Assembly (NCBI RefSeq): GCF_905171775.1
Contig: NC_053492.1
Span: forward strand, 297,134,599 to 297,198,598
From: Rana temporaria
Taxonomy: Eukaryota; Chordata; Amphibia; Anura; Ranidae
DNA: 64,000 bases
Reading direction: 5' to 3'
Part shown: positions 1 to 9,541 of the stretch, one piece after another
Layout: every line of letters begins with the position of its first letter
Position numbering within the stretch: position 1 is the stretch's first letter
Program-made: the position numbers and the translations under genes
The notes under the pieces: model-generated
What the model was told of the DNA's origin: nothing
The model's input: the letters and a program-made list of their open reading frames with translations, nothing else
The model's database searches: none

Positions 1-299
1 TTCTGGTACATTGCATTAACGTTTTGTTATGACAACCCATTCAAATGAATAGGCTGCTAATGCACTAGAATGGACCAACCATTTACCATAAACAGTTTTT
101 CTGACACCGCACACCACAATGTACTCCAGTGCCTGGAGATAGATTTAGAACTCAAGCATGTGTATAAATCGGCAGTTTACTTCCTATATATTCCAGTACC
201 TCCTACAAAGCATAAGGAGCGACGCAATTTTCTTTATGGGCACTTTCACTCTGGAGGGGGGGGGGGGGTTGGGCATGGCACCGGTGGTAAATCCGTTTT
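1..299. other. unassigned non-coding DNA
   Basis: I see no exon, RNA gene or recognisable transposon end here. Only homopolymer runs stand out (G-rich near 256-269, T-rich near 296-310). The short open frames have no protein-like composition. Confidence 0.5.
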
Positions 300-640
300 T
301 TTTTTTTTTTAATCAGCGCTTTACTGTAGTTTTAGCTGCACTTTTGGCTACTAGGGGGGCACTTTTAACCCCAGCTAGCAGCTAATGAAGAGGTTAATAG
401 CGCCAAAGCACTTTGCAGGTGCGTTGGTGGCACTGCCCATTGATTTCAATGGGCAGGACGTTTTAGGAGCGGTGTATACACCGTTCCTAAACCGCCCCAA
501 AGATGCTGCTTGCAGGACTTTTACTCCAGTGTGAAAGCACTCAGGCTTTCACACCGGAATGACAGGAGAGGTGCTTTACAGATGCAATTTTTAGCGCTAA
601 AACACCTGTAAAGCACCTCAGTGTAAAAGCCCTAGAACTA
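300..640. repeat. hairpin-rich interspersed repeat
   Basis: The stretch contains nested inverted repeats. A 14-bp arm at 568-581 pairs with 606-619 around an AT-rich loop, and a second hairpin lies at about 512-556. The composition (GCGCTTTAC, GTAAAGCGCCTC-like words) resembles a non-autonomous repeat common in frog introns, but I cannot assign a superfamily. From 641 to 939 I see nothing but LINE flank. Confidence 0.45.
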
Positions 641-1050
641 TCAAAAACAATATAATACAAGGTCAAAACTAAACCACATTCAATTGTATCCAATTAGGCA
701 GGCGCTTGCACTACAATTTAAGGTAGATCTAAAGGAAAATTGTACAGGAGAATTGAACGTGTATGGCCAGACTAAATCTGAGTTTTGTGGAATTCACTTC
801 AGCTCCTCACTTGTGCTCAGACACCTGCAAATTGTTAAATATCTGCACACCCAACTGTCCATATAGCAATTCATTAATTGAGAGCATGCTTACTTTGGAG
901 ATGACCTCATCTTTTACTACCTCCCGACTTCCTTATTGTAAAAAATGTCTAAAGAGGGGCGTGGCCTGGACATGGCTGAGTGAAGCTGCTTTTCTCTTGA
1001 GCTCCCGGCCTTGTCCTCCCCTATACCGGCTAAAACGCAGAAAAGTCGGC

Positions 1051-2223
1051 ATGCAATCAACCAAAAAACGCAGCACTAAAGCCAGCAACCGGGTGACCAG
1101 ATCCAATACACCGGCGAGAGATTTACATCGGTATTTCAAACCGCAGCAGCAGGCCTCACCTGGAGCCAGAGCGACGACACCACGAGGCACAGCTCGAGCT
1201 GCACTGGCCGCCGCACGGGAGAACGACGAGTGGGCCCTGTACCCCACTGACCCAGATCTTCCAGCCGGTCCGAGGGTGGTAACGAGCCCCCCAGACTTAC
1301 CTATGGATTCCCCATCCTCTTCCCCGGGAGGATCCTCGGCGGAGCGGGAGATTAGGGCCCTGCTACAGGCCCTACCCACGCGGTCTGACATAGAGGCCCT
1401 GATTCTGAAGCTGGAGGAAACTCACCGGCGAGACTTCCAGGAGGTCAGAGCGGAGGTGTCATCCCTGACGGAGAGGGTAACGTCGGGCGAAGCATCACTC
1501 TCGACCCTTGAACAGAGGGTCTCGGGCCTAGAGCGGGCGAGAGACCACCATAGAGATGCGGCGATAGCCCTGCAGCTCCATCTGGAAGATGTGGAGGACC
1601 GGAGCCGCCGCAACAATCTGCGGCTCCGTGGAATACCCGAGACGGTCGGTGCAGAGGACCTAGACGGGAGACTGCAGGAGCTGTTCCGCGAGGTGCTGGA
1701 GGAACCGCTGGCCACAGTGGAAATCGACAGAGCGCATCGCGCCATGGGCCCTAGGGCGGAAGACCAGGATAGGCCCCGCGACGTGATTTGTAGGCTGCTG
1801 AGGTATGCCCAGAAGGATCGCATAGTCCGAGGAGCATGGGAGCACGGAGCGGTGTCAGTGGACGGAGCCCCGGTTACGATCCTGCCAGACCTTTCCAGGG
1901 CAACACTTCGCCGCAGAGCTATGCTGAAGCCGGTGTTGGAACTCGCCAAACAGTTGGGATTTACCTACAGATGGGGATACCCGCTCGCGGTAACATTCAG
2001 GAAGGATGGATCGGCCTACACGCTTCAATCCCCTGCGGACTTGCCTGGCTTATTCCGGTTCCTGGGAGCGGGACCGGTGCCGATACCGGATTGGCTGCAG
2101 ATCCTGCCACGTGCACCAGGACGATCCGGACCCTCCAGCTACAGAGTGGCAGCACAACCTCGACAGAGAAGACAAGGCGGACGACGACAACGGGCACCAT
2201 CGGGAGACGCTCAACAAGGGTGA
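1051..2223 (+). CDS. LINE ORF1p, L1/Tx1-type RNA-binding protein
   Basis: This is the 390-residue first ORF of the LINE. In this family ORF1p trimerises through a coiled coil, binds the element RNA and forms the RNP with ORF2p. The N-terminus is basic (KKRSTK and similar). Residues of about 110-180 are heptad-like and rich in E, L and R, as expected for a coiled coil. They are followed by RRNNLRLRGIPE at 186-197, the signature entry to the L1 ORF1 RRM domain. The C-terminus is basic and Q/R-rich. I chose ATG 1051 because the frame upstream of about 954 is host DNA outside the target-site duplication. LHRYF at 25-29 resembles a PCNA-binding box without the leading Q. No stop or frameshift is seen. 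Confidence 0.88.
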   Translation: MQSTKKRSTKASNRVTRSNTPARDLHRYFKPQQQASPGARATTPRGTARAALAAARENDEWALYPTDPDLPAGPRVVTSPPDLPMDSPSSSPGGSSAEREIRALLQALPTRSDIEALILKLEETHRRDFQEVRAEVSSLTERVTSGEASLSTLEQRVSGLERARDHHRDAAIALQLHLEDVEDRSRRNNLRLRGIPETVGAEDLDGRLQELFREVLEEPLATVEIDRAHRAMGPRAEDQDRPRDVICRLLRYAQKDRIVRGAWEHGAVSVDGAPVTILPDLSRATLRRRAMLKPVLELAKQLGFTYRWGYPLAVTFRKDGSAYTLQSPADLPGLFRFLGAGPVPIPDWLQILPRAPGRSGPSSYRVAAQPRQRRQGGRRQRAPSGDAQQG

Positions 2224-3656
2224 CGTAAGTAGGCCTTGAGCCACAGCCCGCCGTTCGCTTACCGCCCACAAGCCCCCGTACATAAGACACACTACCCCTG
2301 ACTCTTCCAGGAGACGCCTGAACCTCCCCCCTATGTACATATTGGCAGTATAGCCCGTTGTGCCACCTGGCTGTAGAGCCCCCCCTCTTTCTTTTTCGAG
2401 ATTACATGGCGTCATTGCGCCGATCGGATGGCAGGGGTCAGAGACCATCCCCTGGCACGGCACACACCAGGCTTACCCCCCACCAGGTGACCGCATCCGA
2501 TACGAGATGGAGGGAGGGGGGTGGAGGTTGGCAACTACCCTTGTTGAGGCCTTCAGTGAGCCCAGACTTCACCGCACCACGGCCCACCTGACAAAAACAT
2601 AGCCTGCAGTAGTGAACAGATCCCGCGCTGTGGGGAAGCAACGGAAGGAACCAGTACGTGGTGGGGATGTTACCCCCCCCGAGGCATACCCCTGGGGATA
2701 ACGTGGTACACTACTACCAGATGAGGAGGGGAAACGGATGTCATTGTGAATACTGCCGTGGAGGTGCCCCCCCCCCAGCCCCACAGGATTACAGTCGCTC
2801 TGGGTCACCCCCGTGTTAACGGGGGAGTAACGAGCGGCTTCATACGAGATCACAAAAACCAAAGCACTCTGAGGCTTCAGAGACTGGGGTCTGGACTCTG
2901 AGCTGGGAGGAGAAGGGAGGGCTAGGGCACTCTATGCAGAGGCTGTGCGATGACGATGAAGGACACAGATGGGGGGTTACTTACATGGCAATTGCTATAC
3001 AGGATGGTGTGCAAATATGGGAGACGGTGGTACAGGGGGGCGGGAAGGGTGGGGGGTGGATGGCGAGGCTGCCTGTCTTAACGCTATCACCCACCAAGTA
3101 TGTTGGAGACCCTGTGGCGATTTGTTCCGGTCCCTCCTCTGGCAGGGGGGAGCTCGTTGGCCCCCCTTGTTGGGGGACAGGCTGGTATATTACATAAGTT
3201 CTGAGTTGATAAGAGTTTTGCGGCCCTGTGCCTACTTATTTTGTTGTTTTACCTCATTGAAGATGCCTTACTATAGTTGATAAGCTTACCCGAACAAGTG
3301 TATTATATTTGATTGCATCGCAGACTCATGACCCGACAGCATCAACAGCCGGGGGACGGGGGGGGGCGGGGACCAGGGGGCTCGCTTTACTGGTCCTGTC
3401 TACCCACCTACCCACCTAGGCCTGCGCTCAATTCCCAGTGTTACACTGGGGAGTGCTTTTAGCTGTTTGAGCTAATTTATCTTAGTTTCTCCGGCCACAC
3501 GCTCTTGTGTAGGCCTCCTAACCTTGACCTCTCTCTATCCTCACCCACCCTCAACTCCCTTGCTACCCTAACCATCCCAATCCCACGCGGACGCGTGAGC
3601 TGACCCCCCCCCCCTCCCCACACACCTGGGGGCCTACCCCACACTGACTCGCGGTC
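2224..3656 (+). other. long inter-ORF region of the LINE
   Basis: The 1433 bp between ORF1 and ORF2 hold only short open frames without a recognisable domain. Runs of C and G are frequent (2669-2678, 2770-2779, 3357-3375, 3605-3614). L1 of mammals has only a short spacer here, so ORF2 translation in this element would need re-initiation over a long distance, an internal entry, or a separate RNA. None of these can be told from sequence alone. Confidence 0.7.
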
Positions 3657-6600
3657 ATGGACAGCCTGACGGTGGTTTCGCTAAACGCAAAGGGCTTAAA
3701 CATCCCGGAAAAGAGGAGAATGCTCCTACACGATATGCGACGCCTGGGGGCAGACGTGATTATGATACAAGAAACACACTTTAGGGAAGGAAATCTACCC
3801 CTTTTGAAAAATAGACAGTACCCCACGGTCTACCACTCCACCTATGCGAAAGCAAAGTCACGAGGGGTCTCTATACTAATATCAGCCAGGGTTCCATGGC
3901 ACCATGGGGAAACAGTGTTGGACACGGAAGGACGATACGTATTTCTGAAGGGCAAAGTTGGTCAAACGCAAGTAACCCTTGCGAACCTGTATGCCCCAAA
4001 TGACCATCAGGACTCCTTCATAACCAGACACCTAAACAAACTACTACGATTCGCGGAGGGCCAGTTGATTGTAGGGGGGGACCTCAACATTCCCTTGATC
4101 CCAACAGAGGACACATCGACGGGCACCTCCTCTAGCTCCAGGGAAACTCGGAAACGTATACACGCAGCGCTGCATTCGGCCCACCTAGTGGACGCTTGGC
4201 GTCTTTTTCATCCTGGAGAGAGGGACTACACCTTCTACTCCAGGCCCCACGGATCCTACTCGCGAATCGACTACCTTTTCGTACCACATAGACAGCTAGA
4301 CGCGATTAAGGAGGTAGAGATTGGATCAATCACTTGGTCAGACCATGCCCCAATCAAGCTGGTGTATGCCTTGACAGGTTCCCAATCAACCCAGAGACGG
4401 TCTTGGCGACTCAATGAGAGCCTACTACAAGACTCGGACACCATGACCGAAGTGATCAGGGAAATGGGACATTATTTTGAAACCAACGACACTCCAGACA
4501 GTAATGTAGGGGTGGTATGGGAGGCTCACAAGGCGGTCGTGCGAGGTCTCCTTATTAAACATGGCACTAGATTGAAGAAACAGAGGACTGAACAGCTAGA
4601 CGCACTGCTAGTTAAACTACAGTTACTGGAAACCCAACACAAGCAGACCCTGACGCCCCAAGTGGGAACAGACCTAGACACCACCCGCCAGCAGATCACT
4701 GACTTGCTACATTACAAGGCCAAAGCAGCAATACAAATTTGTAGACGAAATGTCTATGAGTCAGGGAATAAATGCGGAAGGATGCTAGCCCAAACGATCC
4801 GCGCGCAAAACGTGGCATCGTACATCCCGCACATAGTCACACGGGAGGGGAAGAAGATCTCAATACCACAACAGATCTCACAAGAATTTAAATCCTTCTA
4901 CTCAAACCTGTACAACCTTCCCTCCACGCCTACGGACACTGACCCGGACCTGACATCTACATACCTAGAAGCCTCTTGCATGCCGACACTAACGACAGAC
5001 ATGAGAGAGACTCTGGAGGAACCAATCACTCTTTCAGAGATCCAAGCAGCTCTGAAATCCGCCAAGCCGGGCAAAGCCCCTGGCCCGGACGGCCTTACCA
5101 CCGCGTATTATAAATCCCTACTCCCGACACTGGGAAACCGGTTAGTGAGTCTATTCAATAAGGTGGGTTTAGAGGGTGCGTTTCATACAAATACCCTGCA
5201 GGCGCAGATAGCGGTAATATATAAAGAAGGGAAGGACCCAGGCCAATGCGGCAGCTATCGCCCCATCTCGCTGCTAAATACCGACGTGAAACTGTTTACA
5301 AAAATAATCGCTACCAGATTCCAGCGGTATCTCCCTGGCCTCATACATCTGGACCAAGTGGGCTTTGTCCCAACCAGAGAGGCCAGGGATAATACAACCA
5401 AGGTGCTGAACCTGCTACATGTTGCCAATAAGACTAAGGAGCCATGTGTCTTTGTGGGAACGGACGCCGAAAAGGCGTTTGATAGGGTGAATTGGCAATT
5501 CATGTTTCAGACCCTGAGACATGTAGGGGTGGGGCGGAGGATGCTTAGCTGGATAACAGCGGCATACACAAACCCGACGGCCAGGGTGAAGGCGAACAGC
5601 ACTCTGTCTGATGCGTTCCCGATCACCAATGGAACCAGGCAGGGCTGCCCACTATCGCCTCTCTTGTTCGCATTGACCCTGGAACCCTTCCTACAACACG
5701 TGAGACAAAACCCGAACATTACTGGGATAAAGGTGGGGGAGGGTCATTACAAAATCTCGGCTTACGCCGACGATATGCTGTTCTCCCTGACCAATCCGGC
5801 GGTGTCCCTACCGAATCTGATGCAGGAATTTGACTCATACGGCAAATTAGCTAACTTGAAAATCAATTTGACAAAGTCCGAGGCGATGGGAGTGGGAGTC
5901 CCCCAACAGCAGCTGACGCGACTTAAACGTGACTTTAAACTAAAATGGACAGACGTGGCACTGACATACTTGGGGACGCGCATCTCACCAAAACTTTCTG
6001 ACATATACAGACTTAATTTCCCACCCCTGCTTAAGACGATACAGCAATTATTGACTGGATGGACCACGGGGCTGCATTCGTGGTTCGGGAGGAACAGCAT
6101 CTTAAAGATGACCATCCTCCCGAAATTTGTATACTTACTGCAGGCACTCCCTATTCAGATTCCGACATCATACTTTAAACAAACGCAGACGATATTCGGA
6201 CGGTTTCTATGGGCAGGGAGGCGACCCCGCGTACATAGAACCGTGCTCTCCCTACCCAAATTGAGTGGAGGGCTAGCTATGCCAAACATAAAAACATACT
6301 ACCAGGCTGCCCAATTAAATAGACTTATAGACTGGTGCCGACACGACTTGCTTAAACTCTGGCCACGACTGGAACAGGCGCAGAGCGAGGTCTTACTGAA
6401 GCGAGCCCCATGGTGTCATAACATACAACAAAAGGACGTAAAATGTCACCCGACTATAGGGAACACTATTAGGGTCTGCGCCAGATTACTGACACAAGGT
6501 CACCTTGCATCGGAGGTATCACCCATGCGTCCAGTCTTGGGTAACCCGGGCTTCACACCCGGACTAGGAGACGCTAGGTTCGTCGCCCTGCGCGAGTCGG

Positions 6601-7478
6601 GACACTTTCAGGCCTCACATTTCAGTGAATTGAGCCGATGGAAGACGTCGGCTCAGTTGATGGACCCCTTGGGAATCTACCAACTAGACTTTCTGAGAAC
6701 ATGCCAGCTGAGCCATTTCTTGAAAACCATGACCCCCCCACCTGCGGGCCAGCCCCTTACATATCTGGAGGAGCTGTGCGTGGAGGGGGGAGCGCTACCC
6801 CATGCGCTCTCTCTACTACACACGTTGCTAGTTGAGCCACCGGAGGGATACCAGATACCAAGCTTTAGTAAGTGGGAGCGGGACCTGGGGAAAAAATTCA
6901 CAACCAATCAGAGACAACATATCCTTACGTTCACGCACAAATCTTCGATTTGTACCAGGGTCCAAGAGACCAATTACAAACTACTGACGAGGTGGTACAG
7001 AACACCGGACGTACTGAACAAACTGTTTTCAGATGCATCAGACCTGTGCTGGAGGTGCCAGGCGGAAAGGGGCACCCTGATGCACATTTTCTGGTCCTGC
7101 CCACGCATTAGACCATACTGGGGGGAGATCAGACAGATTGTCCAAAAATTCACGGACCGCAGAGTGCCAGATGACCCAGCATATTTCCTGCTCCATGCAA
7201 CAGACACCCCTGCACGGATCTATAAAAAGTCCATTGTTCGGCATTTGCTGGACGCGGCTAGAGCCTGCGTCCCGCTATGCTGGAAATCCCCGCACCCACC
7301 GACATTAGCCATGTGGCTGAAAAAGGTAGATGAGATTAGTTGGCTGGAAGACCTAGTTTTGTCCAAACAGGATAGGAACGAGCAATACTCCCAAACGTGG
7401 CAACTATGGACAATGTTCAAGTACTCAGATGAGGGCCAGGCCCTCAGAGGTGGACAACCAAACCCCCGGGCAGACTGA
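3657..7478 (+). CDS. LINE ORF2p: APE-type endonuclease and reverse transcriptase
   Basis: This intact 1273-residue protein performs target-primed reverse transcription. Residues 1-240 form an apurinic-type endonuclease (EEP fold). Its expected motifs are all present: SLNAKGLN at 8-15, QETH at 38-41, GGDLN at 140-144, SRIDY near 205 and SDHAP at 228-232. The reverse transcriptase follows. It shows the KAPGPDG block near 480, the SYRPISLLN block, DAEKAFDRVNW near 602, NGTRQGCPLSPLLF, and the catalytic AYADDM at 702-707. Near the C-terminus is a CCHC knuckle (C1131, C1134, H1143, C1148) as in L1 and Tx1. The domain order and length match the Tx1/L1 clade. No inactivating change is visible, so the copy is a candidate for recent activity. 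Confidence 0.95.
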   Translation: MDSLTVVSLNAKGLNIPEKRRMLLHDMRRLGADVIMIQETHFREGNLPLLKNRQYPTVYHSTYAKAKSRGVSILISARVPWHHGETVLDTEGRYVFLKGKVGQTQVTLANLYAPNDHQDSFITRHLNKLLRFAEGQLIVGGDLNIPLIPTEDTSTGTSSSSRETRKRIHAALHSAHLVDAWRLFHPGERDYTFYSRPHGSYSRIDYLFVPHRQLDAIKEVEIGSITWSDHAPIKLVYALTGSQSTQRRSWRLNESLLQDSDTMTEVIREMGHYFETNDTPDSNVGVVWEAHKAVVRGLLIKHGTRLKKQRTEQLDALLVKLQLLETQHKQTLTPQVGTDLDTTRQQITDLLHYKAKAAIQICRRNVYESGNKCGRMLAQTIRAQNVASYIPHIVTREGKKISIPQQISQEFKSFYSNLYNLPSTPTDTDPDLTSTYLEASCMPTLTTDMRETLEEPITLSEIQAALKSAKPGKAPGPDGLTTAYYKSLLPTLGNRLVSLFNKVGLEGAFHTNTLQAQIAVIYKEGKDPGQCGSYRPISLLNTDVKLFTKIIATRFQRYLPGLIHLDQVGFVPTREARDNTTKVLNLLHVANKTKEPCVFVGTDAEKAFDRVNWQFMFQTLRHVGVGRRMLSWITAAYTNPTARVKANSTLSDAFPITNGTRQGCPLSPLLFALTLEPFLQHVRQNPNITGIKVGEGHYKISAYADDMLFSLTNPAVSLPNLMQEFDSYGKLANLKINLTKSEAMGVGVPQQQLTRLKRDFKLKWTDVALTYLGTRISPKLSDIYRLNFPPLLKTIQQLLTGWTTGLHSWFGRNSILKMTILPKFVYLLQALPIQIPTSYFKQTQTIFGRFLWAGRRPRVHRTVLSLPKLSGGLAMPNIKTYYQAAQLNRLIDWCRHDLLKLWPRLEQAQSEVLLKRAPWCHNIQQKDVKCHPTIGNTIRVCARLLTQGHLASEVSPMRPVLGNPGFTPGLGDARFVALRESGHFQASHFSELSRWKTSAQLMDPLGIYQLDFLRTCQLSHFLKTMTPPPAGQPLTYLEELCVEGGALPHALSLLHTLLVEPPEGYQIPSFSKWERDLGKKFTTNQRQHILTFTHKSSICTRVQETNYKLLTRWYRTPDVLNKLFSDASDLCWRCQAERGTLMHIFWSCPRIRPYWGEIRQIVQKFTDRRVPDDPAYFLLHATDTPARIYKKSIVRHLLDAARACVPLCWKSPHPPTLAMWLKKVDEISWLEDLVLSKQDRNEQYSQTWQLWTMFKYSDEGQALRGGQPNPRAD

Positions 7479-7930
7479 GCGAGCCGCGCCTGCCTCCGAG
7501 GATCTCCGGACTGCTCTGGGGAATCCGTGGCGAGAGGAACTGTCAGCCGGCGACGGTTGTCCATGATCGCGAACCCCCCCCCCCCCACATTTCCCACCTC
7601 CCCTACCCCATCCCCTCTCCTACCCACCTCTCTTACTCCCTTTCTCTTCTTTACTTGCTGGACTGCTCAATGAGCAGGTCCGGCAATCTCTTCTCTCTCC
7701 TATTCACTCATTTTGCTCCTAGAAAACGAGAAAAAGCGGGAGGCTGAGCCACGGGCCCGTGATATAATGTGTTAGAAAGTGCCACATGAATACTGTTAAG
7801 ACGCATATCTGTTCTCAGCTGTTTCTGTTATGTGCGCCTGCTAGGCATCTGTAGATGTAATGTTTGTATTATGGTCCATGTGGACCGGCCTCATGTGGTA
7901 TATAAATAAACGATTTAAAAAAAAAAAAAA
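7479..7930 (+). other. LINE 3'UTR with AATAAA and A tail
   Basis: A C-rich 3'UTR of about 450 bp follows the ORF2 stop. It ends with AATAAA at 7905-7910 shortly before the A run. No coding potential is seen. Confidence 0.75.
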
Positions 7931-7942
7931 AAAATGTCTAAA

Positions 7943-9253
7943 AAGGTAGATGTCTGTTTTTGGAGTGACATTTATAAAAGTCACTTTAGAAAAAACTTTT
8001 GGACTGCCGTTCTGCCTATTTGATGGCAGTGAACTAAGAATCCACCTTGATTGGTTTGGTTCAGAAGCAATCCAAATGGCCCTCCTTCTTTGACCAATTA
8101 CTGCAATTTCAGGTGTACACACACTTGTGCCTACATCTGAGAGCCCTTCCCTTCCTTTTATAACAGAGGAAGAAAGAAACACATTTTAGTAATTTCATTA
8201 GTTCCTGCGATCACCCTTTTTACTACCTCATCTTCTACATTTCTAAACTTCAGCTTGACTCTACATGTAATCTGTCCCCCGGGCCTTTAAACTGAAAACC
8301 TAGCGATCAAAGGCTGCTGATCGCTCAGTTCTCAGTCTTCACTAAGCAGAGAGTCAGTCACCGCCAGCTGGGCTGTGGAGGGGGCAGGAGCAGCTTGCTG
8401 AGAGGCGGAGCCAGCTGCCTGTCCAGTTATCTGGGTGGATCCGGACAATAAAGTTGGGATCTCTCCAGAGTCTGGACCGGCTGAGTAACCTCCGCCGACA
8501 GCTGATTTTAGCCCGCGGTCAGCTTAATGCTGGTCACAGGAGTGCTTCCTACCTGACGGCGTGTGTACAGTGCAGCGGAGTTCAGGAGACGGCATAGTGC
8601 TGGATGAAAGGTACGAGCGGGAGCTGCCAGAGTTGCCTTTTTTTCTTATAATAAGTTGGTAATTGGTTGCTAGCAACCAATCACCTACTGGTTAACACAA
8701 AAGGTTACCTGAGGAAGCTCCTTCCCTCCATCCAGCACTATGCTGCCTCACAATCTCCTCCGCAGTAAATATGAGAGCCGTGGAGGCTGGAGGGGGAGGC
8801 ATAGCCGTGTTCATGATCTACCGTCTGCTCTCCGTTGTTGACCAGTAGATCGCGATCGACAGCTTGCCGTCCCCGGTTTATCACAGAGTCGGCTCTCTGA
8901 GGACAGCAGCCGCCATTGAACAGCCACACCTCCTGCATTTTTTTTTGAACTGCCTGTTACCATTATTTCTAATGGACTAATCGCCATACCCCTACTTATA
9001 CATGCACTTTGTATCTGCGCTGACAGTTACCTCTCCTGTTGTCCCCGGTTTAAGAGGTTGGGGAGCTTTTTTAATTTGCATTTTAACTATGCTGTGCGAA
9101 ACCCTGGATTGGCAAAACATCTTTATTATTCTAACTGAATAATGCTATATAACAATAGTAATGAATTGCACTGTGTTTTTCTACACTAGTATTAAGCTCA
9201 GTGGTGTTAAACATTCACAAGCGTCTGAAAATGGTTCTTTTGTTTTGCTATAG
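7943..9253. other. intron-like DNA with interspersed repeat
   Basis: This is the DNA upstream of the + strand gene's exon at 9254. About 8240-8940 is GC-rich, unlike its surroundings, and looks like a dispersed repeat. It carries a hairpin at 8656-8683 and a 15-bp inverted pair at 8592-8606 and 8729-8743. A related hairpin occurs at about 24728-24790. No exon is recognised. Confidence 0.45.
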
Positions 9254-9368
9254 GTCATTGTACAAAGTCAGTGCTTTGAGGAATTACTTCTGGCCCTTTT
9301 GGATCCTAATAATGAAGAGGAATCTCTGCAGTATTTGGCATCATGCATTGCGGACCTAACTAAACATG
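9254..9368 (+). CDS. coding exon of a helical-repeat (HEAT/ARM-like) protein
   Basis: The first of three + strand coding exons that join in frame. It is preceded by a pyrimidine-rich tract and TATAG and followed by GTAGGA. It encodes 38 residues plus one base (starting VIVQSQCFEELLLALLD). The pattern of paired amphipathic helices, LLLALLD then YLASCIADLTKH, is typical of HEAT or Armadillo repeats. The three exons give the C-terminal 125 or so residues of the protein. I do not recognise the specific gene. The upstream part lies outside the window. Confidence 0.8.
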
Positions 9369-9541
9369 GTAGGATTTTATCATTCTAGTTACCCATTGCT
9401 TGTTTTCCTTATTGGTAGTTGGCAGTGCGTGTAAACAATTCTTCATGATCTTTTCCCTTTTCCACAGAATGTTATTTGCATATCGAAATATTATGTATAA
9501 ATAGATATAGTTTTAAGTGTCCTATAAAAGCAATCTAGATG

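Larger units (their letters stand above)
954..7930 (+). mobile_element. full-length Tx1/L1-type LINE retrotransposon
   Basis: A complete non-LTR retrotransposon of about 7.0 kb. It has a G-rich 5' region, ORF1 (1051-2223), an unusually long inter-ORF region, ORF2 (3657-7478), a 3'UTR and a poly(A) tail at about 7917-7934. The direct repeat AAAAAATGTCTAAA occurs at 940-953 and again at 7929-7942, overlapping the A tail; this is the target-site duplication expected of target-primed reverse transcription. Both ORFs are open from start to stop, so the copy looks young. The apparent upstream extension of the ORF1 frame to 763 lies outside the element and is host sequence. The element sits in host DNA 5' of the exon at 9254, probably in an intron. 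Confidence 0.93.

Noticed and set aside
763..1050. N-terminal extension of LINE ORF1 to an ATG at 763
   Set aside because: It starts upstream of the target-site duplication, in host DNA outside the element.
1422..1949. 175-codon - strand ORF over LINE ORF1
   Set aside because: It is a GC-rich shadow frame of ORF1, with no domain.
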